Assembly: GCF_963576545.1 (NCBI RefSeq)
Contig: NW_026870456.1
Span: 434,001 to 498,000, forward strand
Length of the DNA: 64,000 nt
Direction of reading: 5' to 3'
Origin: Limanda limanda
Lineage: Eukaryota; Chordata; Actinopteri; Pleuronectiformes; Pleuronectidae
Shown piece by piece: positions 33,591 to 47,583 of this stretch. The position numbers and the translations under genes are program-made. Within the stretch, counting starts at the first letter, position 1. Every line of letters begins with the position of its first letter. The notes beneath the pieces are model-generated. The model ran no database searches. It was not told the origin of the DNA and saw only the letters and a list, made by a program, of their open reading frames with translations.

Positions 33591-36500
33591 AAGTCTCTCC
33601 GACCTTCACAAAAAAAGTTATTCAAGAATATCTCCTCAGATTTGGGGGAATTTCGTCGGTCGACCTCTTCCGAAGGTCGTACAAGCTCGGGGATGGTACC
33701 AATCGATCCGCAGGACCCAAATTAGTCCAGATGCAACCACTTTCCAAGTCTCTCCGACCTTCACAAAAAAAGTTATTCAAGAATATCTCTTTCTCCTATG
33801 TGCTTTCATCCCTAACCCTAACCCTAACCCTTCCGAAAGTCGGAGAAGCTCAAGGATGGTACCGATCGATGCGCGCTACCCCATTTAGTGGGGGTAGAGC
33901 CTACTTGCAAGTCTCTCCGACCTTCACAAAAAAAGTTATTCAAGAATATCTCCTCAGATTTGGGGGAATTTCGTCGGTCGACCTCTTCCGAAGGTCGTAC
34001 AAGCTCGGGGATGGTACCAATCGATCCGCAGGACCCAAATTAGTCCAGATGCAACCACTTTCCAAGTCTCTCCGACCTTCACAAAAAAAGTTATTCAAGA
34101 ATATCTCTTTCTCCTATGTGCTTTCATCCCTAACCCTAACCCTAACCCTTCCGAAAGTCGGAGAAGCTCAAGGATGGTACCGATCGATGCGCGCAACCCC
34201 ATTTAGTGGGGGTAGAGCCTACTTGCAAGTCTCTCCGACCTTCACAAAAAAAGTTATTCAAGAATATCTCTTTCTCCTATGTGCTTTCATCCCTAACCCT
34301 AACCCTAACCCTTCCGAAAGTCGGAGAAGCTCAATGATGGTATCGATCGATGCGCGCTACCCCATTTAGTGGGGGTAAAGCCTACTTGCAAGTCTCTCCG
34401 ACCTTCACAAAAAAAGTTATTCAAGAATATCTCTTTCTCCTATGTGCTTTCATCCCTAACCCTAACCCTAACCCTTCCGAAAGTCGGAGAAGCTCAAGGA
34501 TGGTACCGATCGATGCGCGCTACCCCATTTAGTGGGGGTAGAGCCTACTTGCAAGTCTCTCCGACCTTCACAAAAAAAGTTATTCAAGAATATCTCTTTC
34601 TCCTATGTGCTTTCATCCCTAACCCTAACCCTAACCCTTCCGAAAGTCGGAGAAGCTCAATGATGGTATCGATCGATGCGCGCTACCCCATTTAGTGGGG
34701 GTAGAGCCTACTTGCAAGTCTCTCCGACCTTCACAAAAAAAGTTATTCAAGAATATCTCCTCAGATTTGGGGGAATTTCGTCGGTCGACCTCTTCCGAAA
34801 GTCGTACAAGCTCGGGGATGGTACCAATCGATCCGCAGGACCCAAATTAGTCCAGATGCAACCACTTTCCAAGTCTCTCCGACCTTCACAAAAAAAGTTA
34901 TTCAAGAATATCTCTTTCTCCTATGTGCTTTCATCCCTAACCCTAACCCTAACCCTTCCGAAAGTCGGAGAAGCTCAAGGATGGTACCGATCGATGCGCG
35001 CAACCCCATTTAGTGGGGGTAGAGCCTACTTGCAAGTCTCTCCGACCTTCACAAAAAAAGTTATTCAAGAATATCTCTTTCTCCTATGTGCTTTCATCCC
35101 TAACCCTAACCCTAACCCTTCCGAAAGTCGGAGAAGCTCAAGGATGGTACCGATCGATGCGCGCTACCCCATTTAGTGGGGGTAGAGCCTACTTGCAAGT
35201 CTCTCCGACCTTCACAAAAAAAGTTATTCAAGAATATCTCCTCAGATTTGGGGGAATTTCGTCGGTCGACCTCTTCCGAAGGTCGTACAAGCTCGGGGAT
35301 GGTACCAATCGATCCGCAGGACCCAAATTAGTCCAGATGCAACCACTTTCCAAGTCTCTCCGACCTTCACAAAAAAAGTTATTCAAGAATATCTCTTTCT
35401 CCTATGTGCTTTCATCCCTAACCCTAACCCTAACCCTTCCGAAAGTCGGAGAAGCTCAAGGATGGTACCGATCGATGCGCGCTACCCCATTAAGTGGGGG
35501 TAGAGCCTACTTGCAAGTCTCTCCGACCTTCACAAAAAAAGTTATTCAAGAATATCTCTTTCTCCTATGTGCTTTCATCCCTAACACTAACCCTAACCCT
35601 TCCGAAAGTCGGAGAAGCTCAAGGATGGTACCGATCGATGTGCGCTACCCCATTTAGTGGGGGTAGAGCCTACTTGCAAGTCTCTCCGACCTTCACAAAA
35701 AAAGTTATTCAAGAATATCTCTTTCTCCTATGTGCTTTCATCCCTAACCCTAACCCTAACCCTTCCGAAAGTCGGAGAAGCTCAAGGATGGTACCGATCG
35801 ATGCGCGCTACCCCATTTAGTGGGGGTAGAGCCTACTTGCAAGTCTCTCCGACCTTCACAAAAAAAGTTATTCAAGAATATCTCCTCAGATTTGGGGGAA
35901 TTTCGTCGGTCGACCTCTTCCGAAGGTCGTACAAGCTCGGGGATGGTACCAATCGATCCGCAGGACCCAAATTAGTCCAGATGCAACCACTTTCCAAGTC
36001 TCTCCGACCTTCACAAAAAAAGTTATTCAAGAATATCTCTTTCTCCTATGTGCTTTCATCCCTAACCCTAACCCTAACCCTTCCGAAAGTCGGAGAAGCT
36101 CAAGGATGGTACCGATCGATGCGCGCTACCCCATTAAGTGGGGGTAGAGCCTACTTGCAAGTCTCTCCGACCTTCACAAAAAAAGTTATTCAAGAATATC
36201 TCTTTCTCCTATGTGCTTTCATCCCTAACCCTAACCCTAACCCTTCCGAAAGTCGGAGAAGCTCAAGGATGGTACCGATCGATGTGCGCTACCCCATTTA
36301 GTGGGGGTAGAGCCTACTTGCAAGTCTCTCCGACCTTCACAAAAAAAGTTATTCAAGAATATCTCTTTCTCCTATGTGCTTTCATCCCTAACCCTAACCC
36401 TAACCCTTCCGAAAGTCGGAGAAGCTCAAGGATGGTACCGATCGATGCGCGCTACCCCATTTAGTGGGGGTAGAGCCTACTTGCAAGTCTCTCCGACCTT

Positions 36501-39500
36501 CACAAAAAAAGTTATTCAAGAATATCTCCTCAGATTTGGGGGAATTTCGTCGGTCGACCTCTTCCGAAGGTCGTACAAGCTCGGGGATGGTACCAATCGA
36601 TCCGCAGGACCCAAATTAGTCCAGATGCAACCACTTTCCAAGTCTCTCCGACCTTCACAAAAAAAGTTATTCAAGAATATCTCTTTCTCCTATGTGCTTT
36701 CATCCCTAACCCTAACCCTTCCGAAAGTCGGAGAAGCTCAAGGATGGTACCGATCGATGCGCGCTACCCCATTAAGTGGGGGTAGAGCCTACTTGCAAGT
36801 CTCTCCGACCTTCACAAAAAAAGTTATTCAAGAATATCTCTTTCTCCTATGTGCTTTCATCCCTAACCCTAACCCTAACCCTTCCGAAAGTCGGAGAAGC
36901 TCAAGGATGGTACCGATCGATGCGCGCTACCCCATTTAGTGGGGGTAGAGCCTACTTGCAAGTCTCTCCGACCTTCACAAAAAAAGTTATTCAAGAATAT
37001 CTCTTTCTCCTATGTGCTTTCATCCCTAACCCTAACCCTAACCCTTCCGAAAGTCGGAGAAGCTCAAGGATGGTACCGATCGATGCGCGCAACCCCATTT
37101 AGTGGGGGTAGAGCCTACTTGCAAGTCTCTCCGACCTTCACAAAAAAAGTTATTCAAGAATATCTCTTTCTCCTATGTGCTTTCATCCCTAACCCTAACC
37201 CTAACCCTTCCGAAAGTCGGAGAAGCTCAAGGATGGTACCGATCGATGCGCGCTACCCCATTTAGTGGGGGTAGAGCCTACTTGCAAGTCTCTCCGACCT
37301 TCACAAAAAAAGTTATTCAAGAATATCTCTTTCTCCTATGTGCTTTCATCCCTAACCCTAACCCTAACCCTTCCGAAAGTCGGAGAAGCTCAAGGATGGT
37401 ACCGATCGATGTGCGCTACCCCATTTAGTGGGGGTAGAGCCTACTTGCAAGTCTCTCCGACCTTCACAAAAAAAGTTATTCAAGAATATCTCCTCAGATT
37501 TGGGGGAATTTCGTCGGTCGACCTCTTCCGAAGGTCGTACAAGCTCGGGGATGGTACCAATCGATCCGCAGGACCCAAATTAGTTCAGATGCAACCACTT
37601 TCCAAGTCTCTCCGACCTTCACAAAAAAAGTTATTCAAGAATATCTCTTTCTCCTATGTGCTTTCATCCCTAACCCTAACCCTAACCCTTCCGAAAGTCG
37701 GAGAAGCTCAAGGATGGTACCGATCGATGCGCGCTACCCCATTTAGTGGGGGTAGAGCCTACTTGCAAGTCTCTCCGACCTTCACAAAAAAAGTTATTCA
37801 AGAATATCTCCTCAGATTTGGGGGAATTTCGTCGGTCGACCTCTTCCGAAGGTCGTACAAGCTCGGGGATGGTACCAATCGATCCGCAGGACCCAAATTA
37901 GTCCAGATGCAACCACTTTCCAAGTCTCTCCGACCTTCACAAAAAAAGTTATTCAAGAATATCTCTTTCTCCTATGTGCTTTCATCCCTAACCCTAACCC
38001 TAACCCTTCCGAAAGTCGGAGAAGCTCAAGGATGGTACCGATCGATGCGCGCAACCCCATTTAGTGGGGGTAGAGCCTACTTGCAAGTCTCTCCGACCTT
38101 CACAAAAAAAGTTATTCAAGAATATCTCTTTCTCCTATGTGCTTTCATCCCTAACCCTAACCCTAACCCTTCCGAAAGTCGGAGAAGCTCAATGATGGTA
38201 TCGATCGATGCGCGCTACCCCATTTAGTGGGGGTAGAGCCTACTTGCAAGTCTCTCCGACCTTCACAAAAAAAGTTATTCAAGAATATCTCTTTCTCCTA
38301 TGTGCTTTCATCCCTAACCCTAACCCTAACCCTTCCGAAAGTCGGAGAAGCTCAAGGATGGTACCGATCGATGCGCGCTACCCCATTTAGTGGGGGTAGA
38401 GCCTACTTGCAAGTCTCTCCGACCTTCACAAAAAAAGTTATTCAAGAATATCTCTTTCTCCTATGTGCTTTCATCCCTAACCCTAACCCTAACCCTTCCG
38501 AAAGTCGGAGAAGCTCAATGATGGTATCGATCGATGCGCGCTACCCCATTTAGTGGGGGTAGAGCCTACTTGCAAGTCTCTCCGACCTTCACAAAAAAAG
38601 TTATTCAAGAATATCTCCTCAGATTTGGGGGAATTTCGTCGGTCGACCTCTTCCGAAGGTCGTACAAGCTCGGGGATGGTACCAATCGATCCGCAGGACC
38701 CAAATTAGTCCAGATGCAACCACTTTCCAAGTCTCTCCGACCTTCACAAAAAAAGTTATTCAAGAATATCTCTTTCTCCTATGTGCTTTCATCCCTAACC
38801 CTAACCCTAACCCTTCCGAAAGTCGGAGAAGCTCAAGGATGGTACCGATCGATGCGCGCTACCCCATTTAGTGGGGGTAGAGCCTACTTGCAAGTCTCTC
38901 CGACCTTCACAAAAAAAGTTATTCAAGAATATCTCTTTCTCCTATGTGCTTTCATCCCTAACCCTAACCCTAACCCTTCCGAAAGTCGGAGAAGCTCAAG
39001 GATGGTACCGATCGATGCGCGCTACCCCATTTAGTGGGGGTAGAGCCTACTTGCAAGTCTCTCCGACCTTCACAAAAAAAGTTATTCAAGAATATCTCCT
39101 CAGATTTGGGGGAATTTCGTCGGTCGACCTCTTCCGAAGGTCGTACAAGCTCGGGGATGGTACCAATCGATCCGCAGGACCCAAATTAGTGCAGATGCAA
39201 CCACTTTCCAAGTCTCTCCGACCTTCACAAAAAAAGTTATTCAAGAATATCTCTTTCTCCTATGTGCTTTCATCCCTAACCCTAACCCTAACCCTTCCGA
39301 AAGTCGGAGAAGCTCAAGGATGGTACCGATCGATGCGCGCTACCCCATTAAGTGGGGGTAGAGCCTACTTGCAAGTCTCTCCGACCTTCACAAAAAAAGT
39401 TATTCAAGAATATCTCTTTCTCCTATGTGCTTTCATCCCTAACCCTAACCCTAACCCTTCCGAAAGTCGGAGAAGCTCAAGGATGGTACCGATCGATGTG

Positions 39501-39970
39501 CGCTACCCCATTTAGTGGGGGTAGAGCCTACTTGCAAGTCTCTCCGACCTTCACAAAAAAAGTTATTCAAGAATATCTCTTTCTCCTATGTGCTTTCATC
39601 CCTAACCCTAACCCTAACCCTTCCGAAAGTCGGAGAAGCTCAAGGATGGTACCGATCGATGCGCGCTACCCCATTTAGTGGGGGTAGAGCCTACTTGCAA
39701 GTCTCTCCGACCTTCACAAAAAAAGTTATTCAAGAATATCTCCTCAGATTTGGGGGAATTTCGTCGGTCGACCTCTTCCGAAGGTCGTACAAGCTCGGGG
39801 ATGGTACCAATCGATCCGCAGGACCCAAATTAGTCCAGATGCAACCACTTTCCAAGTCTCTCCGACCTTCACAAAAAAAGTTATTCAAGAATATCTCTTT
39901 CTCCTATGTGCTTTCATCCCTAACCCTAACCCTAACCCTTCCGAAAGTCGGAGAAGCTCAAGGATGGTAC
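33100..39970 (+). repeat. About 3-kb segment repeated at 3858-bp offset
   Basis: The segment from about 33.1 to 36.1 kb recurs at about 37.0-39.97 kb. Matching markers are GATGTGCGC (33551 and 37409), the two CAATGATGGTATCG copies (near 34333 and 34661, then 38191 and 38519), CCATTAAGTG (35488 and 39346) and the run order 1-4-2-3 of A between B. The copies have since gained private changes, such as GTTCAGATGC at about 37583, GTGCAGATGC at about 39190, AAAGTCGTAC at about 34798 and GGTAAAGCC at about 34376. Confidence 0.88.
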
Positions 39971-42900
39971 CGATCGATGCGCGCAACCCCATTTAGTGGG
40001 GGTAGAGCCTACTTGCAAGTCTCTCCGACCTTCACAAAAAAAGTTATTCAAGAATATCTCTTTCTCCTATGTGCTTTCATCCCTAACCCTAACCCTAACC
40101 CTTCCGAAAGTCGGAGAAGCTCAAGGATGGTACCGATCGATGCGCGCTACCCCATTTAGTGGGGGTAGAGCCTACTTGCAAGTCTCTCCAACCTTCACAA
40201 AAAAAGTTATTCAAGAATATCTCTTTCTCCTATGTGCTTTCATCCCTAACCCTAACCCTAACCCTTCCGAAAGTCGGAGAAGCTCAAGGATGGTACCGAT
40301 CGATGCGCGCTACCCCATTTAGTGGGGGTAGAGCCTACTTGCAAGTCTCTCCGACCTTCACAAAAAAAGTTATTCAAGAATATCTCCTCAGATTTGGGGG
40401 AATTTCGTCGGTCGACCTCTTCCGAAGGTCGTACAAGCTCGGGGATGGTACCAATCGATCCGCAGGACCCAAATTAGTCCAGATGCAACCACTTTCCAAG
40501 TCTCTCCGACCTTCACAAAAAAAGTTATTCAAGAATATCTCTTTCTCCTATGTGCTTTCATCCCTAACCCTAACCCTAACCCTTCCGAAAGTCGGAGAAG
40601 CTCAAGGATGGTACCGATCGATGCGCGCTACCCCATTAAGTGGGGGTAGAGCCTACTTGCAAGTCTCTCCGACCTTCACAAAAAAAGTTATTCAAGAATA
40701 TCTCTTTCTCCTATGTGCTTTCATCCCTAACCCTAACCCTAACCCTTCCGAAAGTCGGAGAAGCTCAAGGATGGTACCGATCGATGCGCGCTACCCCATT
40801 TAGTGGGGGTAGAGCCTACTTGCAAGTCTCTCCGACCTTCACAAAAAAAGTTATTCAAGAATATCTCTTTCTCCTATGTGCTTTCATCCCTAACCCTAAC
40901 CCTAACCCTTCCGAAAGTCGGAGAAGCTCAAGGATGGTACCGATCGATGCGCGCTACCCCATTTAGTGGGGGTAGAGCCTACTTGCAAGTCTCTCCGACC
41001 TTCACAAAAAAAGTTATTCAAGAATATCTCCTCAGATTTGGGGGAATTTCGTCGGTCGACCTCTTCCGAAGGTCGTACAAGCTCGGGGATGGTACCAATC
41101 GATCCGCAGGACCCAAATTAGTCCAGATGCAACCACTTTCCAAGTCTCTCCGACCTTCACAAAAAAAGTTATTCAAGAATATCTCTTTCTCCTATGTGCT
41201 TTCATCCCTAACCCTAACCCTAACCCTTCCGAAAGTCGGAGAAGCTCAAGGATGGTACCGATCGATGCGCGCAACCCCATTTAGTGGGGGTAGAGCCTAC
41301 TTGCAAGTCTCTCCGACCTTCACAAAAAAAGTTATTCAAGAATATCTCTTTCTCCTATGTGCTTTCATCCCTAACCCTAACCCTAACCCTTCCGAAAGTC
41401 GGAGAAGCTCAAGGATGGTACCGATCGATGCGCGCTACCCCATTTAGTGGGGGTAGAGCCTACTTGCAAGTCTCTCCGACCTTCACAAAAAAAGTTATTC
41501 AAGAATATCTCCTCAGATTTGGGGGAATTTCGTCGGTCGACCTCTTCCGAAGGTCGTACAAGCTCGGGGATGGTACCAATCGATCCGCAGGACCCAAATT
41601 AGTCCAGATGCAACCACTTTCCAAGTCTCTCCGACCTTCACAAAAAAAGTTATTCAAGAATATCTCTTTCTCCTATGTGCTTTCATCCCTAACCCTAACC
41701 CTAACCCTTCCGAAAGTCGGAGAAGCTCAAGGATGGTACCGATCGATGCGCGCTACCCCATTAAGTGGGGGTAGAGCCTACTTGCAAGTCTCTCCGACCT
41801 TCACAAAAAAAGTTATTCAAGAATATCTCTTTCTCCTATGTGCTTTCATCCCTAACCCTAACCCTAACCCTTCCGAAAGTCGGAGAAGCTCAAGGATGGT
41901 ACCGATCGATGCGCGCTACCCCATTTAGTGGGGGTAGAGCCTACTTGCAAGTCTCTCCGACCTTCACAAAAAAAGTTATTCAAGAATATCTCTTTCTCCT
42001 ATGTGCTTTCATCCCTAACCCTAACCCTAACCCTTCCGAAAGTCGGAGAAGCTCAAGGATGGTACCGATCGATGCGCGCTACCCCATTTAGTGGGGGTAG
42101 AGCCTACTTGCAAGTCTCTCCGACCTTCACAAAAAAAGTTATTCAAGAATATCTCCTCAGATTTGGGGGAATTTCGTCGGTCGACCTCTTCCGAAGGTCG
42201 TACAAGCTCGGGGATGGTACCAATCGATCCGCAGGACCCAAATTAGTCCAGATGCAACCACTTTCCAAGTCTCTCCGACCTTCACAAAAAAAGTTATTCA
42301 AGAATATCTCTTTCTCCTATGTGCTTTCATCCCTAACCCTAACCCTAACCCTTCCGAAAGTCGGAGAAGCTCAAGGATGGTACCGATCGATGCGCGCAAC
42401 CCCATTTAGTGGGGGTAGAGCCTACTTGCAAGTCTCTCCGACCTTCACAAAAAAAGTTATTCAAGAATATCTCTTTCTCCTATGTGCTTTCATCCCTAAC
42501 CCTAACCCTAACCCTTCCGAAAGTCGGAGAAGCTCAAGGATGGTACCGATCGATGCGCGCTACCCCATTTAGTGGGGGTAGAGCCTACTTGCAAGTCTCT
42601 CCAACCTTCACAAAAAAAGTTATTCAAGAATATCTCTTTCTCCTATGTGCTTTCATCCCTAACCCTAACCCTAACCCTTCCGAAAGTCGGAGAAGCTCAA
42701 GGATGGTACCGATCGATGCGCGCTACCCCATTTAGTGGGGGTAGAGCCTACTTGCAAGTCTCTCCGACCTTCACAAAAAAAGTTATTCAAGAATATCTCC
42801 TCAGATTTGGGGGAATTTCGTCGGTCGACCTCTTCCGAAGGTCGTACAAGCTCGGGGATGGTACCAATCGATCCGCAGGACCCAAATTAGTCCAGATGCA

Positions 42901-43043
42901 ACCACTTTCCAAGTCTCTCCGACCTTCACAAAAAAAGTTATTCAAGAATATCTCTTTCTCCTATGTGCTTTCATCCCTAACCCTAACCCTAACCCTTCCG
43001 AAAGTCGGAGAAGCTCAAGGATGGTACCGATCGATGCGCGCAA
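39530..43043 (+). repeat. About 1.1-kb segment repeated at 2413-bp offset
   Basis: The rare CTCTCCAACC variant in an A copy occurs at 40187 and 42600, exactly 2413 bp apart. The surrounding monomer order also matches, including CAACCCC before each (marks at 39996 and 42409). The match ends on the right where CCATTAAG (40634) faces CAACCCC (43042). The block between contains two 1125-bp B-A-A-A-B-A-A spacings. Confidence 0.8.
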
Positions 43044-44999
43044 CCCCATTTAGTGGGGGTAGAGCCTACTTGCAAGTCTCTCCGACCTTCACAAAAAAAG
43101 TTATTCAAGAATATCTCTTTCTCCTATGTGCTTTCATCCCTAACCCTAACCCTAACCCTTCCGAAAGTCGGAGAAGCTCAAGGATGGTACCGATCGATGC
43201 GCGCTACCCCATTTAGTGGGGGTAGAGCCTACTTGCAAGTCTCTCCGACCTTCACAAAAAAAGTTATTCAAGAATATCTCTTTCTCCTATGTGCTTTCAT
43301 CCCTAACCCTAACCCTAACCCTTCCGAAAGTCGGAGAAGCTCAAGGATGGTACCGATCGATGCGCGCTACCCCATTTAGTGGGGGTAGAGCCTACTTGCA
43401 AGTCTCTCCGACCTTCACAAAAAAAGTTATTCAAGAATATCTCCTCAGATTTGGGGGAATTTCGTCGGTCGACCTCTTCCGAAGGTCGTACAAGCTCGGG
43501 GATGGTACCAATCGATCCGCAGGACCCAAATTAGTCCAGATGCAACCACTTTCCAAGTCTCTCCGACCTTCACAAAAAAAGTTATTCAAGAATATCTCTT
43601 TCTCCTATGTGCTTTCATCCCTAACCCTAACCCTAACCCTTCCGAAAGTCGGAGAAGCTCAAGGATGGTACCGATCGATGCGCGCTACCCCATTTAGTGG
43701 GGGTAGAGCCTACTTGCAAGTCTCTCCGACCTTCACAAAAAAAGTTATTCAAGAATATCTCCTCAGATTTGGGGGAATTTCGTCGGTCGACCTCTTCCGA
43801 AGGTCGTACAAGCTCGGGGATGGTACCAATCGATCCGCAGGACCCAAATTAGTCCAGATGCAACCACTTTCCAAGTCTCTCCGACCTTCACAAAAAAAGT
43901 TATTCAAGAATATCTCTTTCTCCTATGTGCTTTCATCCCTAACCCTAACCCTAACCCTTCCGAAAGTCGGAGAAGCTCAAGGATGGTACCGATCGATGCG
44001 CGCTACCCCATTTAGTGGGGGTAGAGCCTACTTGCAAGTCTCTCCGACCTTCACAAAAAAAGTTATTCAAGAATATCTCTTTCTCCTATGTGCTTTCATC
44101 CCTAACCCTAACCCTAACCCTTCCGAAAGTCGGAGAAGCTCAAGGATGGTAACGATCGATGCGCGCTACCCCATTTAGTGGGGGTAGAGCCTACTTGCAA
44201 GTCTCTCCGACCTTCACAAAAAAAGTTATTCAAGAATATCTCTTTCTCCTATGTGCTTTCATCCCTAACCCTAACCCTAACCCTTCCGAAAGTCGGAGAA
44301 GCTCAAGGATGGTACCGATCGATGCGCGCTACCCCATTTAGTGGGGGTAGAGCCTACTTGCAAGTCTCTCCGACCTTCACAAAAAAAGTTATTCAAGAAT
44401 ATCTCTTTCTCCTATGTGCTTTCATCCCTAACCCTAACCCTAACCCTTCCGAAAGTCGGAGAAGCTCAAGGACGGTACCGATCGATGCGCGCTACCCCAT
44501 TTAGTGGGGGTAGAGCCTACTTGCAAGTCTCTCCGACCTTCACAAAAAAAGTTATTCAAGAATATCTCCTCAGATTTGGGGGAATTTCGTCGGTCGACCT
44601 CTTCCGAAGGTCGTACAAGCTCGGGGATGGTACCAATCGATCCGCAGGACCCAAATTAGTCCAGATGCAACCACTTTCCAAGTCTCTCCGACCTTCACAA
44701 AAAAAGTTATTCAAGAATATCTCTTTCTCCTATGTGCTTTCATCCCTAACCCTAACCCTTCCGAAAGTCGGAGAAGCTCAAGGATGGTACCGATCGATGC
44801 GCGCAACCCCATTTAGTGGGGGTAGAGCCTACTTGCAAGTCTCTCCGACCTTCACAAAAAAAGTTATTCAAGAATATCTCTTTCTCCTATGTGCTTTCAT
44901 CCCTAACCCTAACCCTAACCCTTCCGAAAGTCGGAGAAGCTCAAGGATGGTACCGATCGATGCGCGCTACCCCATTTAGTGGGGGTAGAGCCTACTTGC

Positions 45000-47583
45000 A
45001 AGTCTCTCCGACCTTCACAAAAAAAGTTATTCAAGAATATCTCTTTCTCCTATGTGCTTTCATCCCTAACCCTAACCCTAACCCTTCCGAAAGTCGGAGA
45101 AGCTCAAGGATGGTAACGATCGATGCGCGCTACCCCATTTAGTGGGGGTAGAGCCTACTTGCAAGTCTCTCCGACCTTCACAAAAAAAGTTATTCAAGAA
45201 TATCTCTTTCTCCTATGTGCTTTCATCCCTAACCCTAACCCTAACCCTTCCGAAAGTCGGAGAAGCTCAAGGATGGTACCGATCGATGCGCGCTACCCCA
45301 TTTAGTGGGGGTAGAGCCTACTTGCAAGTCTCTCCGACCTTCACAAAAAAAGTTATTCAAGAATATCTCCTCAGATTTGGGGGAATTTCGTCGGTCGACC
45401 TCTTCCGAAGGTCGTACAAGCTCGGGGATGGTACCAATCGATCTGCAGGACCCAAATTAGTCCAGATGCAACCACTTTCCAAGTCTCTCCGACCTTCACA
45501 AAAAAAGTTATTCAAGAATATCTCTTTCTCCTATGTGCTTTCATCCCTAACCCTAACCCTAACCCTTCCGAAAGTCGGAGAAGCTCAAGGATGGTACCGA
45601 TCGATGTGCGCTACCCCATTAAGTGGGGGTAGAGCCTACTTGCAAGTCTCTCCGACCTTCACAAAAAAAGTTATTCAAGAATATCTCTTTCTCCTATGTG
45701 CTTTCATCCCTAACCCTAACCCTAACCCTTCCGAAAGTCGGAGAAGCTCAAGGATGGTACCGATCGATGCGCGCTACCCCATTTAGTGGGGGTAGAGCCT
45801 ACTTGCAAGTCTCTCCGACCTTCACAAAAAAAGTTATTCAAGAATATCTCTTTCTCCTATGTGCTTTCATCCCTAACCCTAACCCTAACCCTTCCGAAAG
45901 TCGGAGAAGCTCAAGGATGGTACCGATCGATGCGCGCTACCCCATTTAGTGGGGGTAGAGCCTACTTGCAAGTCTCTCCGACCTTCACAAAAAAAGTTAT
46001 TCAAGAATATCTCCTCAGATTTGGGGGAATTTCGTCGGTCGACCTCTTCCGAAGGTCGTACAAGCTCGGGGATGGTACCAATCGATCCGCAGGACCCAAA
46101 TTAGTCCAGATGCAACCACTTTCCAAGTCTCTCCGACCTTCACAAAAAAAGTTATTCAAGAATATCTCTTTCTCCTATGTGCTTTCATCCCTAACCCTAA
46201 CCCTAACCCTTCCGAAAGTCGGAGAAGCTCAAGGATGGTACCGATCGATGCGCGCAACCCCATTTAGTGGGGGTAGAGCCTACTTGCAAGTCTCTCCGAC
46301 CTTCACAAAAAAAGTTATTCAAGAATATCTCTTTCTCCTATGTGCTTTCATCCCTAACCCTAACCCTAACCCTTCCGAAAGTCGGAGAAGCTCAAGGATG
46401 GTACCGATCGATGCGCGCTACCCCATTTAGTGGGGGTAGAGCCTACTTGCAAGTCTCTCCGACCTTCACAAAAAAAGTTATTCAAGAATATCTCTTTCTC
46501 CTATGTGCTTTCATCCCTAACCCTAACCCTAACCCTTCCGAAAGTCGGAGAAGCTCAAGGATGGTACCGATCGATGCGCGCTACCCCATTTAGTGGGGGT
46601 AGAGCCTACTTGCAAGTCTCTCCGACCTTCACAAAAAAAGTTATTCAAGAATATCTCTTTCTCCTATGTGCTTTCATCCCTAACCCTAACCCTAACCCTT
46701 CCGAAAGTCGGAGAAGCTCAAGGATGGTAACGATCGATGCGCGCTACCCCATTTAGTGGGGGTAGAGCCTACTTGCAAGTCTCTCCGACCTTCACAAAAA
46801 AAGTTATTCAAGAATATCTCTTTCTCCTATGTGCTTTCATCCCTAACCCTAACCCTAACCCTTCCGAAAGTCGGAGAAGCTCAAGGATGGTACCGATCGA
46901 TGCGCGCTACCCCATTTAGTGGGGGTAGAGCCTACTTGCAAGTCTCTCCGACCTTCACAAAAAAAGTTATTCAAGAATATCTCCTCAGATTTGGGGGAAT
47001 TTCGTCGGTCGACCTCTTCCGAAGGTCGTACAAGCTCGGGGATGGTACCAATCGATCTGCAGGACCCAAATTAGTCCAGATGCAACCACTTTCCAAGTCT
47101 CTCCGACCTTCACAAAAAAAGTTATTCAAGAATATCTCTTTCTCCTATGTGCTTTCATCCCTAACCCTAACCCTAACCCTTCCGAAAGTCGGAGAAGCTC
47201 AAGGATGGTACCGATCGATGTGCGCTACCCCATTAAGTGGGGGTAGAGCCTACTTGCAAGTCTCTCCGACCTTCACAAAAAAAGTTATTCAAGAATATCT
47301 CTTTCTCCTATGTGCTTTCATCCCTAACCCTAACCCTAACCCTTCCGAAAGTCGGAGAAGCTCAAGGATGGTACCGATCGATGCGCGCTACCCCATTTAG
47401 TGGGGGTAGAGCCTACTTGCAAGTCTCTCCGACCTTCACAAAAAAAGTTATTCAAGAATATCTCTTTCTCCTATGTGCTTTCATCCCTAACCCTAACCCT
47501 AACCCTTCCGAAAGTCGGAGAAGCTCAAGGATGGTACCGATCGATGCGCGCTACCCCATTTAGTGGGGGTAGAGCCTACTTGC
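45000..47583 (+). repeat. About 970-bp segment repeated at 1614-bp offset
   Basis: AACGATCG (45115 and 46729), a GATCTGCAGG B in an otherwise GATCCGCAGG region (B at 45326 and 46940) and the double variant GATGTGCGCTACCCCATTAAG (45604 and 47218) all repeat at 1614 bp. This is the cleanest duplication of domain V. Confidence 0.88.
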
